Origin: Acidiferrobacter sp.
GTDB lineage: Bacteria > Pseudomonadota > Gammaproteobacteria > Acidiferrobacterales > Acidiferrobacteraceae
Reading direction: 5' to 3'
Assembly (NCBI GenBank): GCA_027335965.1
Contig: DAHWGZ010000108.1
Coordinates: 1 to 5,821, forward strand
Length of the DNA: 5,821 bases
Shown: piece after piece, positions 1-5,628 of the stretch
How positions within the stretch are numbered: the first letter of the stretch is position 1
How the letters are laid out: each line of letters opens with the position of its first letter
Program-made: the position numbers and the translations under genes
The notes under the pieces: generated by a model
Told to the model about the DNA's origin: nothing
What the model saw: the letters and a program-made list of their open reading frames with translations, nothing else
Database searches by the model: none

Positions 1-1049
1 TGGCGCTGCTTGGCATGGTGCAGACCGACATCAAGCGCGTCATTGCCTATTCGACGCTTTCGCAGCTGGGCTACATGACCGCGGCGCTCGGCGCCTCGGC
101 CTATGCCGCCGCGATCTTCCATCTCGTGACGCACGCCTTCTTCAAGGCCCTGCTGTTCCTGGCGGCGGGCTCGGTCATCATCGCCATGCACCATGAACAG
201 GACCTGCGCAAGATGGGCGGTCTCAGGCGCTACATGCCGGTCACGTTCGCCGCCACCTGGGTGGGCTCGCTCGCGCTCGTGGGCATCCCGCCCTTCGCCG
301 GCTTTTTCTCCAAGGACGCCATCATCGACGCGGTTGCGCGTTCGACCCTGCCGGGCGCGGACTATGCCTTCGCGGCGGTGCTGGCCGGCGTTTTCGTGAC
401 CGCGTTTTATACCTTCCGCATGCTGTTTTTGGCGTTCTATGGCGAACCGCGCATGGACGCCCATGCCCGCCACCATCTCAAGGAATCCCCGTGGGTGGTG
501 ACGTTGCCGCTCGTGCTGCTCGCCATACCCTCGGTGGTGGCCGGCATGTTCCTCATGCGCCCGCTGCTCTTCGGCCATTTCTTCAGGGGCGCCCTCTATG
601 TGCGGCCGTCCGACAATCCGCTCTTGCGCATGGCCCCGCACTATCACGGCGTGCTGGCCTTCATCGGCGCGGCCTTTGTCTCGCCGCCGCTTTATCTGGC
701 GCTCGGCGGCATCGCCAGCGCATGGTATCTCTATATCCGCAGGCCGGAGCTGCCGGCATTGATCGCGCGTCGCCTGCACGTCCTCTATGCGGTGTTGCGC
801 GCAGGCTACGGCTTCGACGCCGTTTATCTCGGCGGCTTTGCCGCCGGCGCGCGCGCCGCCGGGCGTTTTCTGTGGCGCGTCGGTGACGTGCGGCTCATAG
901 ACGGGGCCATCGTGAATGGCACCGCGCGGCTCGTGGGAAGGATTGCGGCGTTGGGCCGGCGCCTGCAGTCCGGCTACATCTATCATTACGCCTTCGCCAT
1001 CATCCTGGGGCTCTTTGTACTCATGACATTTTTTCTTCACCGCGGATAA
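1..1049 (+). CDS. nuoL: NADH-quinone oxidoreductase subunit L, C-terminal part (5' end outside window)
   Basis: Membrane-arm subunit of respiratory complex I, at the distal tip; it belongs to the Mrp-antiporter-like family and is thought to move protons as quinone is reduced. The open frame runs in from the window edge (first full codon at position 3) and gives about 348 residues. By comparison with E. coli NuoL (about 613 aa), roughly 300 N-terminal residues are missing. Visible hallmarks are VQTDIKRVIAYST at the start, FHLVTHAFFKALLFL (two histidines and the channel lysine, codons near 120-146), HHEQDLRKMGGLRR, and PPFAGFFSKDAI with the K-D pair near 312-317. The tail after GYGFDAVY (about 807-830) is an amphipathic stretch followed by a last membrane segment. 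It fits the lateral helix that runs along NuoM and NuoN, and it separates NuoL from those paralogues. The internal ATG at 15 is not the start, because conserved sequence continues upstream of it. nuoM follows after 11 bp, so the genes are co-transcribed. Confidence 0.96.
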   Translation, partial: ALLGMVQTDIKRVIAYSTLSQLGYMTAALGASAYAAAIFHLVTHAFFKALLFLAAGSVIIAMHHEQDLRKMGGLRRYMPVTFAATWVGSLALVGIPPFAGFFSKDAIIDAVARSTLPGADYAFAAVLAGVFVTAFYTFRMLFLAFYGEPRMDAHARHHLKESPWVVTLPLVLLAIPSVVAGMFLMRPLLFGHFFRGALYVRPSDNPLLRMAPHYHGVLAFIGAAFVSPPLYLALGGIASAWYLYIRRPELPALIARRLHVLYAVLRAGYGFDAVYLGGFAAGARAAGRFLWRVGDVRLIDGAIVNGTARLVGRIAALGRRLQSGYIYHYAFAIILGLFVLMTFFLHRG

Positions 1050-1052
1050 GGG
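1048..1052 (+). promoter_or_regulatory. Ribosome binding site of nuoM overlapping the nuoL stop
   Basis: AAGGG overlaps the nuoL TAA (1047-1049) and lies 8 bases before the ATG at 1061. The overlap suggests that ribosomes finishing nuoL restart on nuoM, which would help keep complex I subunits in equal amounts. The coupling is inferred from spacing only. Confidence 0.65.
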
Positions 1053-1060
1053 CTGCCACC

Positions 1061-2557
1061 ATGGACGTCTATCGACATACAGCCCTCAGCATCGCGATCT
1101 GGCTGCCCATCGCCTTCGGGCTCCTCATACTGGTCGGTGGCCGGCGCTATCCTGGACTCGTCCGTCCGCTGGCGGCGATAGGCGCAGGCCTCACCTTCCT
1201 GGTGACCGTCCCGTTGTGGCAGCTGTTTCACGCGGGCTCGTTCGCCATGCAGTTTCGCGAGAGCATTCCCTGGATACCGGCGTTTCACGTCAATTACGCG
1301 CTCGGCATCGACGGCATCTCGCTGCCGCTCGTGCTGCTCACGAGCGTGGTGGGGGTGATCGTGGTAATGGCCGCCGGGCCCGCGATCAAGGACCGCGTGC
1401 CTGAGTATTTCGCCTCTTTCCTCATCATGGAAGGCCTCATGATCGGGGTCTTCAGCGCCCTCGACGCCATGTTGTTCTATGTCTTCTGGGAGGCGATGCT
1501 GATCCCGATGTTTTTGATCATCGGCATCTGGGGAGGGCCGAATCGGGTCTACGCCACCATCAAGTTCTTTTTGTATACCTTCCTCGGATCGGTACTCATG
1601 CTGGTGGCGCTGCTTTATCTGTATTTCCGCGCCGGCGAGACCTTCAATATCGTTTCGTTTTATCACCTGCCGCTCGCCGCCACCCCGCAGATATTGATAT
1701 TCCTGGCGTTCTTGATCGCGTTCGCGGTCAAGATCCCGATGTGGCCCGTCCATACGTGGCTCCCGGACGCGCATGTCGAGGCGCCCACCGGCGGATCGGT
1801 GGTGCTGGCCGCCATCATGCTGAAGATGGGGGCCTACGGTTTCGTGCGTTTCAGCCTGCCGATCGTGCCGTTGGCGAGCCATGAGCTTGCGGGCCTCATG
1901 ATCACGCTTTCGCTGATCGCCGTGGTCTATATCGGCCTCGTGGCGCTCGTGCAAGACGACATGAAGAAGCTGATCGCCTATTCGTCGATCGCGCACATGG
2001 GCTTCGTAACCCTCGGGATCTTCCTGTTCAGTCGCATCGCCATGGATGGCGCGCTCGTGCAGATGATCTCGCATGGCTTCGTGTCGGCCGCGCTCTTTCT
2101 GTGTGTCGGGGTGATGTATGACCGCCTGCACTCCCGCGCCATCCACGATTACGGCGGCGTGGTCAATCGCATGCCGATATTCGCGGCGTTCATGATGCTT
2201 TTTGCCATGGCCAACTCCGGGCTGCCTGGCACCTCGGGGTTCGTGGGCGAGTTTCTCGTCATCCTGGGGGCGTTCAAGGCCGATTTCTGGTACGCGGTGC
2301 TCGTGGCCACGTCCTTGATCTCGGGCGCCGCCTATACGCTGTGGATGTATAAGCGGGTCATCTTCGGGCCGGTCACCAAGCCCGCCGTGGCGGGGCTGTC
2401 GGACGTGACCGGGCGCGAGCTGTCGTTCCTCGCGGTCCTCGGCGCGGCGGTGCTCGTTCTGGGCCTGTGGCCCGCGCCCCTGCTGCATGTGATGACGGCC
2501 TCCGTGCATCATCTTTTATGGCGCCCGGGCGTGCGGCTCGCCGGCGCGAACCCCTAG
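1061..2557 (+). CDS. nuoM: NADH-quinone oxidoreductase subunit M
   Basis: Antiporter-like, proton-translocating subunit of the complex I membrane arm, lying between NuoL and NuoN in the inner membrane. It has 498 residues, close to the usual length (E. coli about 509), and is hydrophobic throughout with about 14 predicted membrane segments. Motifs in order are NYALGIDGISLPL (78-90), FYVFWEAMLIPM with the essential glutamate E144, AFAVKIPMWPVHTWLPDAH with K224 (220-238), MLKMGAYGFVRF with K255 (253-264), MKKLIAYSSIAHMGF (301-315), SHGFVSAALFL with H338 (337-347), and GFVGEF with E397 (393-398). These correspond to the proton-path residues E144, K234, K265, H348 and E407 of E. coli NuoM, with a constant 10-residue offset after the first. 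No residue expected to be essential is missing. ATG 1061 is chosen for its ribosome binding site and tight spacing to nuoL. nuoN follows after 9 bp. Confidence 0.97.
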   Translation: MDVYRHTALSIAIWLPIAFGLLILVGGRRYPGLVRPLAAIGAGLTFLVTVPLWQLFHAGSFAMQFRESIPWIPAFHVNYALGIDGISLPLVLLTSVVGVIVVMAAGPAIKDRVPEYFASFLIMEGLMIGVFSALDAMLFYVFWEAMLIPMFLIIGIWGGPNRVYATIKFFLYTFLGSVLMLVALLYLYFRAGETFNIVSFYHLPLAATPQILIFLAFLIAFAVKIPMWPVHTWLPDAHVEAPTGGSVVLAAIMLKMGAYGFVRFSLPIVPLASHELAGLMITLSLIAVVYIGLVALVQDDMKKLIAYSSIAHMGFVTLGIFLFSRIAMDGALVQMISHGFVSAALFLCVGVMYDRLHSRAIHDYGGVVNRMPIFAAFMMLFAMANSGLPGTSGFVGEFLVILGAFKADFWYAVLVATSLISGAAYTLWMYKRVIFGPVTKPAVAGLSDVTGRELSFLAVLGAAVLVLGLWPAPLLHVMTASVHHLLWRPGVRLAGANP

Positions 2558-2562
2558 GGTGG
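2556..2562 (+). promoter_or_regulatory. Ribosome binding site of nuoN overlapping the nuoM stop
   Basis: AGGGTGG overlaps the nuoM TAG (2555-2557) and ends 4 bases before the ATG at 2567, with AGGG itself 7 bases away. As at the nuoL-nuoM junction, this arrangement suggests coupled translation. Confidence 0.6.
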
Positions 2563-2566
2563 TCTC

Positions 2567-4000
2567 ATGGTGCATATAAGACCGGTTTTGCCGGAAATCG
2601 TCGTTTTTTCCATGGCCTGCGTGATCCTGCTCGCGGACCTCTTCTGGAAGCGACGATTCAAGGGTCTGATGTACGGGCTCACCCAGGCCACGCTCGTGGC
2701 CGCGGCGATCGTCGCCTATTCGTTGCGCAACGAGGGCGCGCGCGTGGTGCTGCACGGCATGGTGATCGGCGATCGGCTGAGCATCGTCCTGCAGATCGCG
2801 ATCTTCGTGCTGACCGCCATCGTGCTCGCCTATTCGCGGACCTACATCGCCGAGCGCGGGGTGTTCCGCAGCGAATATTTCGCGCTCGCGCTCACGGGCG
2901 TCACGGGCATGTGCGTGATGGTGAGCGCCGCGCACTTCCTGTCCCTGTACCTGGGACTCGAGCTTTTGTCGCTTAGCCTCTACGCGTTGATCGCGATGCA
3001 GCGCGATTCCATTGCGGCCACCGAGGCCGCCATGAAGTACTTCGTGCTGGGCGCGTTGTCCTCGGGGCTTTTGCTCTATGGCCTGTCCATGCTCTATGGC
3101 GCCACCGGCAGTCTCGCGATCGGCAAGGTGGCGACGGCGCTCGCCGCGCTCCCGCGCCATGACATGGTGGCGACGCTCGGTCTCGTGTTCGTCCTGTCGG
3201 GGCTTGCCTTCAAGCTCGGCGCGGTACCCTTCCATATGTGGGTGCCCGACGTGTATGAGGGGGCGCCCACGGCCGTGACCCTGTACGTCGGCGCGGCCCC
3301 CAAGATCGCCGCCTTCGCGCTCTTTCTGCGCCTGCTCGTGGAAGGACTCCATGGCCTGTCCGGCGCCTGGCAGGAGATGCTCGTCCTGCTTGCGTTTTTG
3401 TCGATGGCCATCGGCAATGTCGTTGCCATAGCTCAGACCAATTTGAAGCGCATGCTGGCTTACTCGGCGATCGCGCACATGGGCTTCCTGCTGCTTGGGC
3501 TCCTGAGCGCGCGCGCAAGCGGCTATGCCGATGCCCTGTTCTATGCCCTGGTCTACGCCTTCATGACCCTTGGGGCCTTTGGCGTCATCATCCTGCTCTC
3601 GCGCAAGGGTTTCGAGGCCGAGCGGCTGGAGGATCTGCGCGGCCTCTATCAGAGAAGCCCTTGGTATGCCTGGGTGATGTTGCTGATCATGTTCTCGATG
3701 GCGGGCGTGCCGCCGACCATAGGATTCTACGCCAAGTTCGCCGTCATCCAGGCGGCGGTCAGCGCCGGATTTTATGGGCTGGCGGTGGCCGCCGTGCTAT
3801 TTTCCGTGATCGGCGCGTTCTATTACCTGCGCATCGTAAAGCTCATGTTTTTCGATGCCCCGGTGGACTCGGGCCCGTTGCGCCAGGCGCGCGATCTGCG
3901 CTGGATCCTGAGCGCCAACGGTATCGCCATGGTGCTCGCCGCGCCGTGGGCCGGGACCCTCATCGCCATCTGCCGGGCCGCGGTGCGCGGCTTCCCCTGA
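2567..4000 (+). CDS. nuoN: NADH-quinone oxidoreductase subunit N
   Basis: Third antiporter-like subunit of the complex I membrane arm, nearest the quinone-binding arm, and normally the last gene of the nuo operon. It has 477 residues (E. coli about 485) with many membrane segments. Motifs are LYLGLELLSLSLYAL with E132 (128-141), AAMKYFVLGALSSGLLLYG with K157, AFKLGAVPFHMWVPDVYEGAP with K216 (214-234), APKIAAF with K246, LKRMLAYSAIAHMGF (293-307), and AGVPPTIGFYAKF with K390 (379-391). These match the glutamate and lysines of the proton path in the family (E. coli E133, K158, K217, K247, K395). The VPDVYEGAPTAVT motif is typical of NuoN rather than NuoM or NuoL. The N-terminus begins at the first ATG with a good ribosome binding site. 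No frameshift or truncation is seen. No further nuo gene follows, so the operon appears to end here. Confidence 0.97.
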   Translation: MVHIRPVLPEIVVFSMACVILLADLFWKRRFKGLMYGLTQATLVAAAIVAYSLRNEGARVVLHGMVIGDRLSIVLQIAIFVLTAIVLAYSRTYIAERGVFRSEYFALALTGVTGMCVMVSAAHFLSLYLGLELLSLSLYALIAMQRDSIAATEAAMKYFVLGALSSGLLLYGLSMLYGATGSLAIGKVATALAALPRHDMVATLGLVFVLSGLAFKLGAVPFHMWVPDVYEGAPTAVTLYVGAAPKIAAFALFLRLLVEGLHGLSGAWQEMLVLLAFLSMAIGNVVAIAQTNLKRMLAYSAIAHMGFLLLGLLSARASGYADALFYALVYAFMTLGAFGVIILLSRKGFEAERLEDLRGLYQRSPWYAWVMLLIMFSMAGVPPTIGFYAKFAVIQAAVSAGFYGLAVAAVLFSVIGAFYYLRIVKLMFFDAPVDSGPLRQARDLRWILSANGIAMVLAAPWAGTLIAICRAAVRGFP

Positions 4001-4126
4001 GGGGCGCCTTCACTTCGCGACCGACCTTCGCGCAACCGCTCTTTTCCGCAAGGGCCCATGGCCCGGCGGCGCGCTTTCCGGCCCCGCCGCGCTTCCCTGA
4101 AGCCTGCGTGGGTTGGCGGTTCGCTC

Positions 4127-4160
4127 CCGTCACGGTTTTGTCATGCACCCTCCGTAGTAT
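4127..4160 (+). promoter_or_regulatory. Candidate PhoB-type promoter of the cytochrome c' gene (Pho-box-like repeat plus -10)
   Basis: CCGTCACGGTTTTGTCAT (4127-4144) is a direct repeat in which GTCA recurs after exactly 11 bp (4129 and 4140). It follows the Pho-box pattern of two 7-bp CTGTCAT units with a 4-bp spacer. The second unit differs at one base and the first at two; the spacer GGTT is less A/T-rich than usual. Exactly 10 bp downstream is TAGTAT (4155-4160), matching TATAAT at four of six positions. In E. coli phoA the -10 also begins 10 bp after the Pho box. There is no proper -35 at normal distance, which is usual for promoters where PhoB replaces the -35 contact. Predicted transcription start is near 4167. 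Another OmpR-family regulator with similar repeats is possible. Confidence 0.45.
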
Positions 4161-4167
4161 CGCGCCA

Positions 4168-4188
4168 CGCGGTTCCCGAGGGACCGCG
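4168..4188 (+). promoter_or_regulatory. Hairpin in the predicted 5' leader of the cytochrome c' mRNA
   Basis: The left arm CGCGGTTCCC (4168-4177) pairs with GGGACCGCG (4180-4188), giving nine G/C-rich base pairs with one bulged T. The apex is GA, or CGAG once the closing pair opens. No T-run follows and it lies 9 bases before the ribosome binding site, so it is not a terminator of the following gene. If transcription starts near 4167, the hairpin sits at the extreme 5' end of the mRNA, where such structures can slow decay. That role is inferred. Confidence 0.45.
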
Positions 4189-4197
4189 CCACCCCCC

Positions 4198-4205
4198 AAA
4201 GGAGA
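4198..4205 (+). promoter_or_regulatory. Strong ribosome binding site of the cytochrome c' gene
   Basis: AAAGGAGA lies 10 bases before ATG 4216. It selects this ATG over the frame's upstream extension, which reaches back through nuoN sequence and has no signal peptide in the right place. Confidence 0.8.
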
Positions 4206-4215
4206 TTTCCAACCC

Positions 4216-4668
4216 ATGAAATGCCTGAAAAAGGTCATGGCCCTATGCGCCGTGGCCGCAGTCCTTGCGCCTGCCGCGGTGCTGGCGGAGACCCGCATCC
4301 AGTCCGACATTGCCTACCGCCGCGAACTCATGGTGGCGATGGACTGGAATCTCGTGCGCATCGCGCAGACGCTCCGCCATCAGCGTCCTTACGATCCGAG
4401 CCGCATCGCCGGAGAGGGCCGGGCGCTGGCCGCACTCGCCCAGCTGCCATGGGTGGCCTTCGTGCCAGGGTCGGATCGCGGGGCCACCAAGGCCTCCGTG
4501 CGCATCTGGCAGCAGCCGCGCGCCTTCGCGGCGACGGTCAGCCATTTCGAGGCGCTTACGCGCACGCTCGCGCAGGCTGCCGCCCATGCCCCGCTTGCGG
4601 CATCGGCCCGTCCGCTGGAACGCGTGGCCGACGCCTGCCGCTCCTGCCATCACCGCTTCATGCGTTAG
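4216..4668 (+). CDS. cycP: Cytochrome c' (periplasmic, C-terminal c-type haem)
   Basis: A 150-residue precursor of the four-helix-bundle cytochrome c' family (Cytochrom_C_2). The family binds NO and CO at a normally five-coordinate haem in the periplasm and is linked to nitric oxide tolerance; the physiological role is often unproven. Residues 1-24 form a signal peptide (MKCLKK, then a hydrophobic core, cleavage after AVLA). The mature part shows IAYRREL in helix 1 (32-38), RPYDPSRIAGEGRALAAL (57-74), LPWVAFVPGS (77-86, very like the Alcaligenes protein), RIW (96-98), and the haem site CRSCH (141-145) six residues from the end, with H145 as axial ligand. Aligned by eye to Alcaligenes xylosoxidans cytochrome c', the distal position (Leu16 there) is Met39, as in Rhodospirillum molischianum. 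The usual Arg after CxxCHxxY/F is Met149. The gene has its own putative promoter and converges on a cytochrome b561 gene 6 bp away, a plausible electron partner. Confidence 0.93.
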   Translation: MKCLKKVMALCAVAAVLAPAAVLAETRIQSDIAYRRELMVAMDWNLVRIAQTLRHQRPYDPSRIAGEGRALAALAQLPWVAFVPGSDRGATKASVRIWQQPRAFAATVSHFEALTRTLAQAAAHAPLAASARPLERVADACRSCHHRFMR

Positions 4669-4674
4669 GCCCGC

Positions 4675-5370
4675 TCAAATCTGGAGAATGAGCCAGGTCC
4701 CGAGGCCCGATAGCGCCAGCGCGAGCACGCTCACCCAGGGGCGCGCGAAGGCGTGATTCGGGACCGGGCTCGCCACGGGCTTGGCCGCCCGGCCGGTGAT
4801 CATGGGCCGTACGAGATCATGCCCCCCCACCACGCGATGCAGGATCACGGCGCTCACATGCGTCACGATGAGCGTCAGCAGGACGTCGAAATTCCACTTA
4901 TGGATGGTCGTCAGAAGATCGCCCATATGGCCCCCGACCATCGGGTTCAAGGGTCCGGAGGTCAAGACGTCGTCGGTTGCAAAAAGCCCGGTCCCGACCT
5001 GAACCATCAATGACACCAGAAAGGCGATGACGGCCCATCCGCCCAGCGGGTTATGCCCATGCACGTCGGGCGCGCCCCGGCGCCACGATTTGACGTATTC
5101 CCAGGTGCCGCGCGGCGAGCGCAGGAAGTGCGCGAAGCGCGCGGTATGGCTGCCGATAAAGCCCCATGACAGGCGAAACAGGATCAACGTGAGCACCGCG
5201 TAGCCGCCCCACATGTGGTAGCGCATCAAGCCGTGCCCGAGGTGGGCCGAGGCCCACTCCCAGGCCACGAGACCCGCCAGTGTCCAATGAAACGCGCGCG
5301 TCGGAACATCCCAGATCCGTGGGCGCTCGCCGCTCTGAGCGCCCCGGTTGCCCGGTGTCATGTCATTCAT
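4675..5370 (-). CDS. Cytochrome b561 / Ni-hydrogenase cytochrome b-like membrane protein
   Basis: A 231-residue inner-membrane di-haem cytochrome b of the prokaryotic b561 family (Ni_hydr_CYTB type), expected to pass electrons between quinol and a periplasmic acceptor. Motifs in order are RIWDVPTRAFHW (18-29), YHMWGGY (51-57), FRLSWGFIGSHTARFAHF (65-82), GHNPLGGW (105-112), GTGLFATDD (126-134), DLLTTIHKWNFD (151-162), THVSAVILHR (170-179) and DLVRPMITGR (185-194). Likely haem ligands are among H28, H52, H157 and H171. There are four core membrane segments (about 26-43, 54-74, 111-131, 158-178) and a fifth at the C-terminus (about 211-230). Start 5370 (MNDMTPG) is chosen because the conserved domain begins 17 residues later and a ribosome binding site precedes it. 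A longer form from 5505 adds 45 charged, unconserved residues and is less likely; 5361 is also possible. Cytochrome c' on the opposite strand is a likely redox partner, by neighbourhood only. Confidence 0.92.
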   Translation of the reverse strand: MNDMTPGNRGAQSGERPRIWDVPTRAFHWTLAGLVAWEWASAHLGHGLMRYHMWGGYAVLTLILFRLSWGFIGSHTARFAHFLRSPRGTWEYVKSWRRGAPDVHGHNPLGGWAVIAFLVSLMVQVGTGLFATDDVLTSGPLNPMVGGHMGDLLTTIHKWNFDVLLTLIVTHVSAVILHRVVGGHDLVRPMITGRAAKPVASPVPNHAFARPWVSVLALALSGLGTWLILQI

Positions 5371-5381
5371 ACCCGTTGATA

Positions 5382-5386
5382 CCTCA
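5382..5386 (-). promoter_or_regulatory. Ribosome binding site supporting the start of the b561 gene at 5370
   Basis: On the minus strand TGAGG (5386 to 5382) lies 11 bases upstream of the ATG at 5370, followed by T to give TGAGGT. The spacing is slightly long, but no comparable site precedes the alternative ATGs at 5361 or 5505. Confidence 0.45.
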
Positions 5387-5520
5387 TGAAGGCGAGGCAA
5401 AGGCCCCGCGTAACCTGTGTAACGATCGACAATATCATGAATGCCATAATGGTAGACGATCTTCCGTCGCCTGACGAGCCCTGGTCGTCGGCCCGCTCGA
5501 AACACATAGGACCCGTAATT

Positions 5521-5560
5521 CTGTCAATAAACTGTCATCGAAAGGGGCCGGGGTTGTCAC
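5521..5560 (+). promoter_or_regulatory. Pho box (PhoB binding site) with an additional in-phase half-site
   Basis: CTGTCAATAAACTGTCAT (5521-5538) matches the Pho-box pattern CTGTCAT-(A/T)4-CTGTCAT at all positions but one, with an all-A/T spacer. A further TTGTCAC lies at 5554-5560, exactly 22 bp after the second unit, so units at 5521, 5532 and 5554 share an 11-bp register; the unit at 5543 is degenerate. This would suit two PhoB dimers in tandem. The sequence 10 bp after the last unit is CACAGT (5571-5576), a weak -10 (three of six), so the exact promoter is uncertain. The repeat orientation points to the + strand gene at 5629. The minus-strand b561 gene starts 151 bp away and might also be affected. 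Confidence 0.65.
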
Positions 5561-5565
5561 AACCC
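5551..5565. repeat. 15-bp perfect palindrome, possible operator
   Basis: GGGTTGT-C-ACAACCC has 7-bp arms around a single central base. The half TTGTCAC is also the last Pho-like unit, so a dimeric regulator binding the palindrome would compete with or assist PhoB there. It lies about 64 bp before the start codon at 5629. No T-run follows, so it does not look like a terminator. The regulator is unknown. Confidence 0.45.
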
Positions 5566-5612
5566 TACGGCACAGTACGCCCCAGAAAGTTCCCAACATG
5601 AACAAAATCAGT

Positions 5613-5618
5613 GGAGGA
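5613..5618 (+). promoter_or_regulatory. Ribosome binding site of the secreted-protein gene
   Basis: GGAGGA is a near-perfect Shine-Dalgarno sequence 10 bases before ATG 5629. It sets the start of the gene that runs off the window end. Confidence 0.75.
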
Positions 5619-5628
5619 ATACCGCGTC

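Noticed and set aside
1037..2512. 491-codon open frame antisense to nuoM
   Set aside because: Its product is rich in H, R, D, E and Q with no domain or membrane pattern. It mirrors a GC-rich membrane-protein gene whose conserved motifs lie on the + strand.
2516..3478. 320-codon open frame antisense to nuoN
   Set aside because: Same composition artefact as under nuoM; the + strand frame has all NuoN motifs.
4001..4126. Possible terminator after nuoN (for example GGGCC-CAT-GGCCC near 4052, and GC-rich stems to about 4100)
   Set aside because: Short or imperfect stems in GC-rich DNA with no following T-run. No supported terminator or gene is seen in this stretch.
3661..4215. Upstream in-frame extension of the cytochrome c' frame back into nuoN
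   Set aside because: The extension overlaps nuoN codons in another frame and would bury the signal peptide. ATG 4216 has a strong ribosome binding site and an exact signal peptide start.
4673..4693. GCTCA/TGAGC inverted repeat at the convergent gene ends
   Set aside because: Only 5 bp with an 11-base loop and no T-run on either strand, and it lies mostly inside the b561 coding end.
5410..5423. GTAAC direct repeat with 9-bp period in the divergent region
   Set aside because: Short, only two copies, and the period does not match a known regulator; likely chance.
5503..5527. TTGACA and TATGTG on the minus strand as a promoter for the b561 gene
   Set aside because: The -35 hexamer is perfect but the spacer is only 13 bp, and the TTGACA is simply the reverse of the Pho box TGTCAA. 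No convincing b561 promoter was found.
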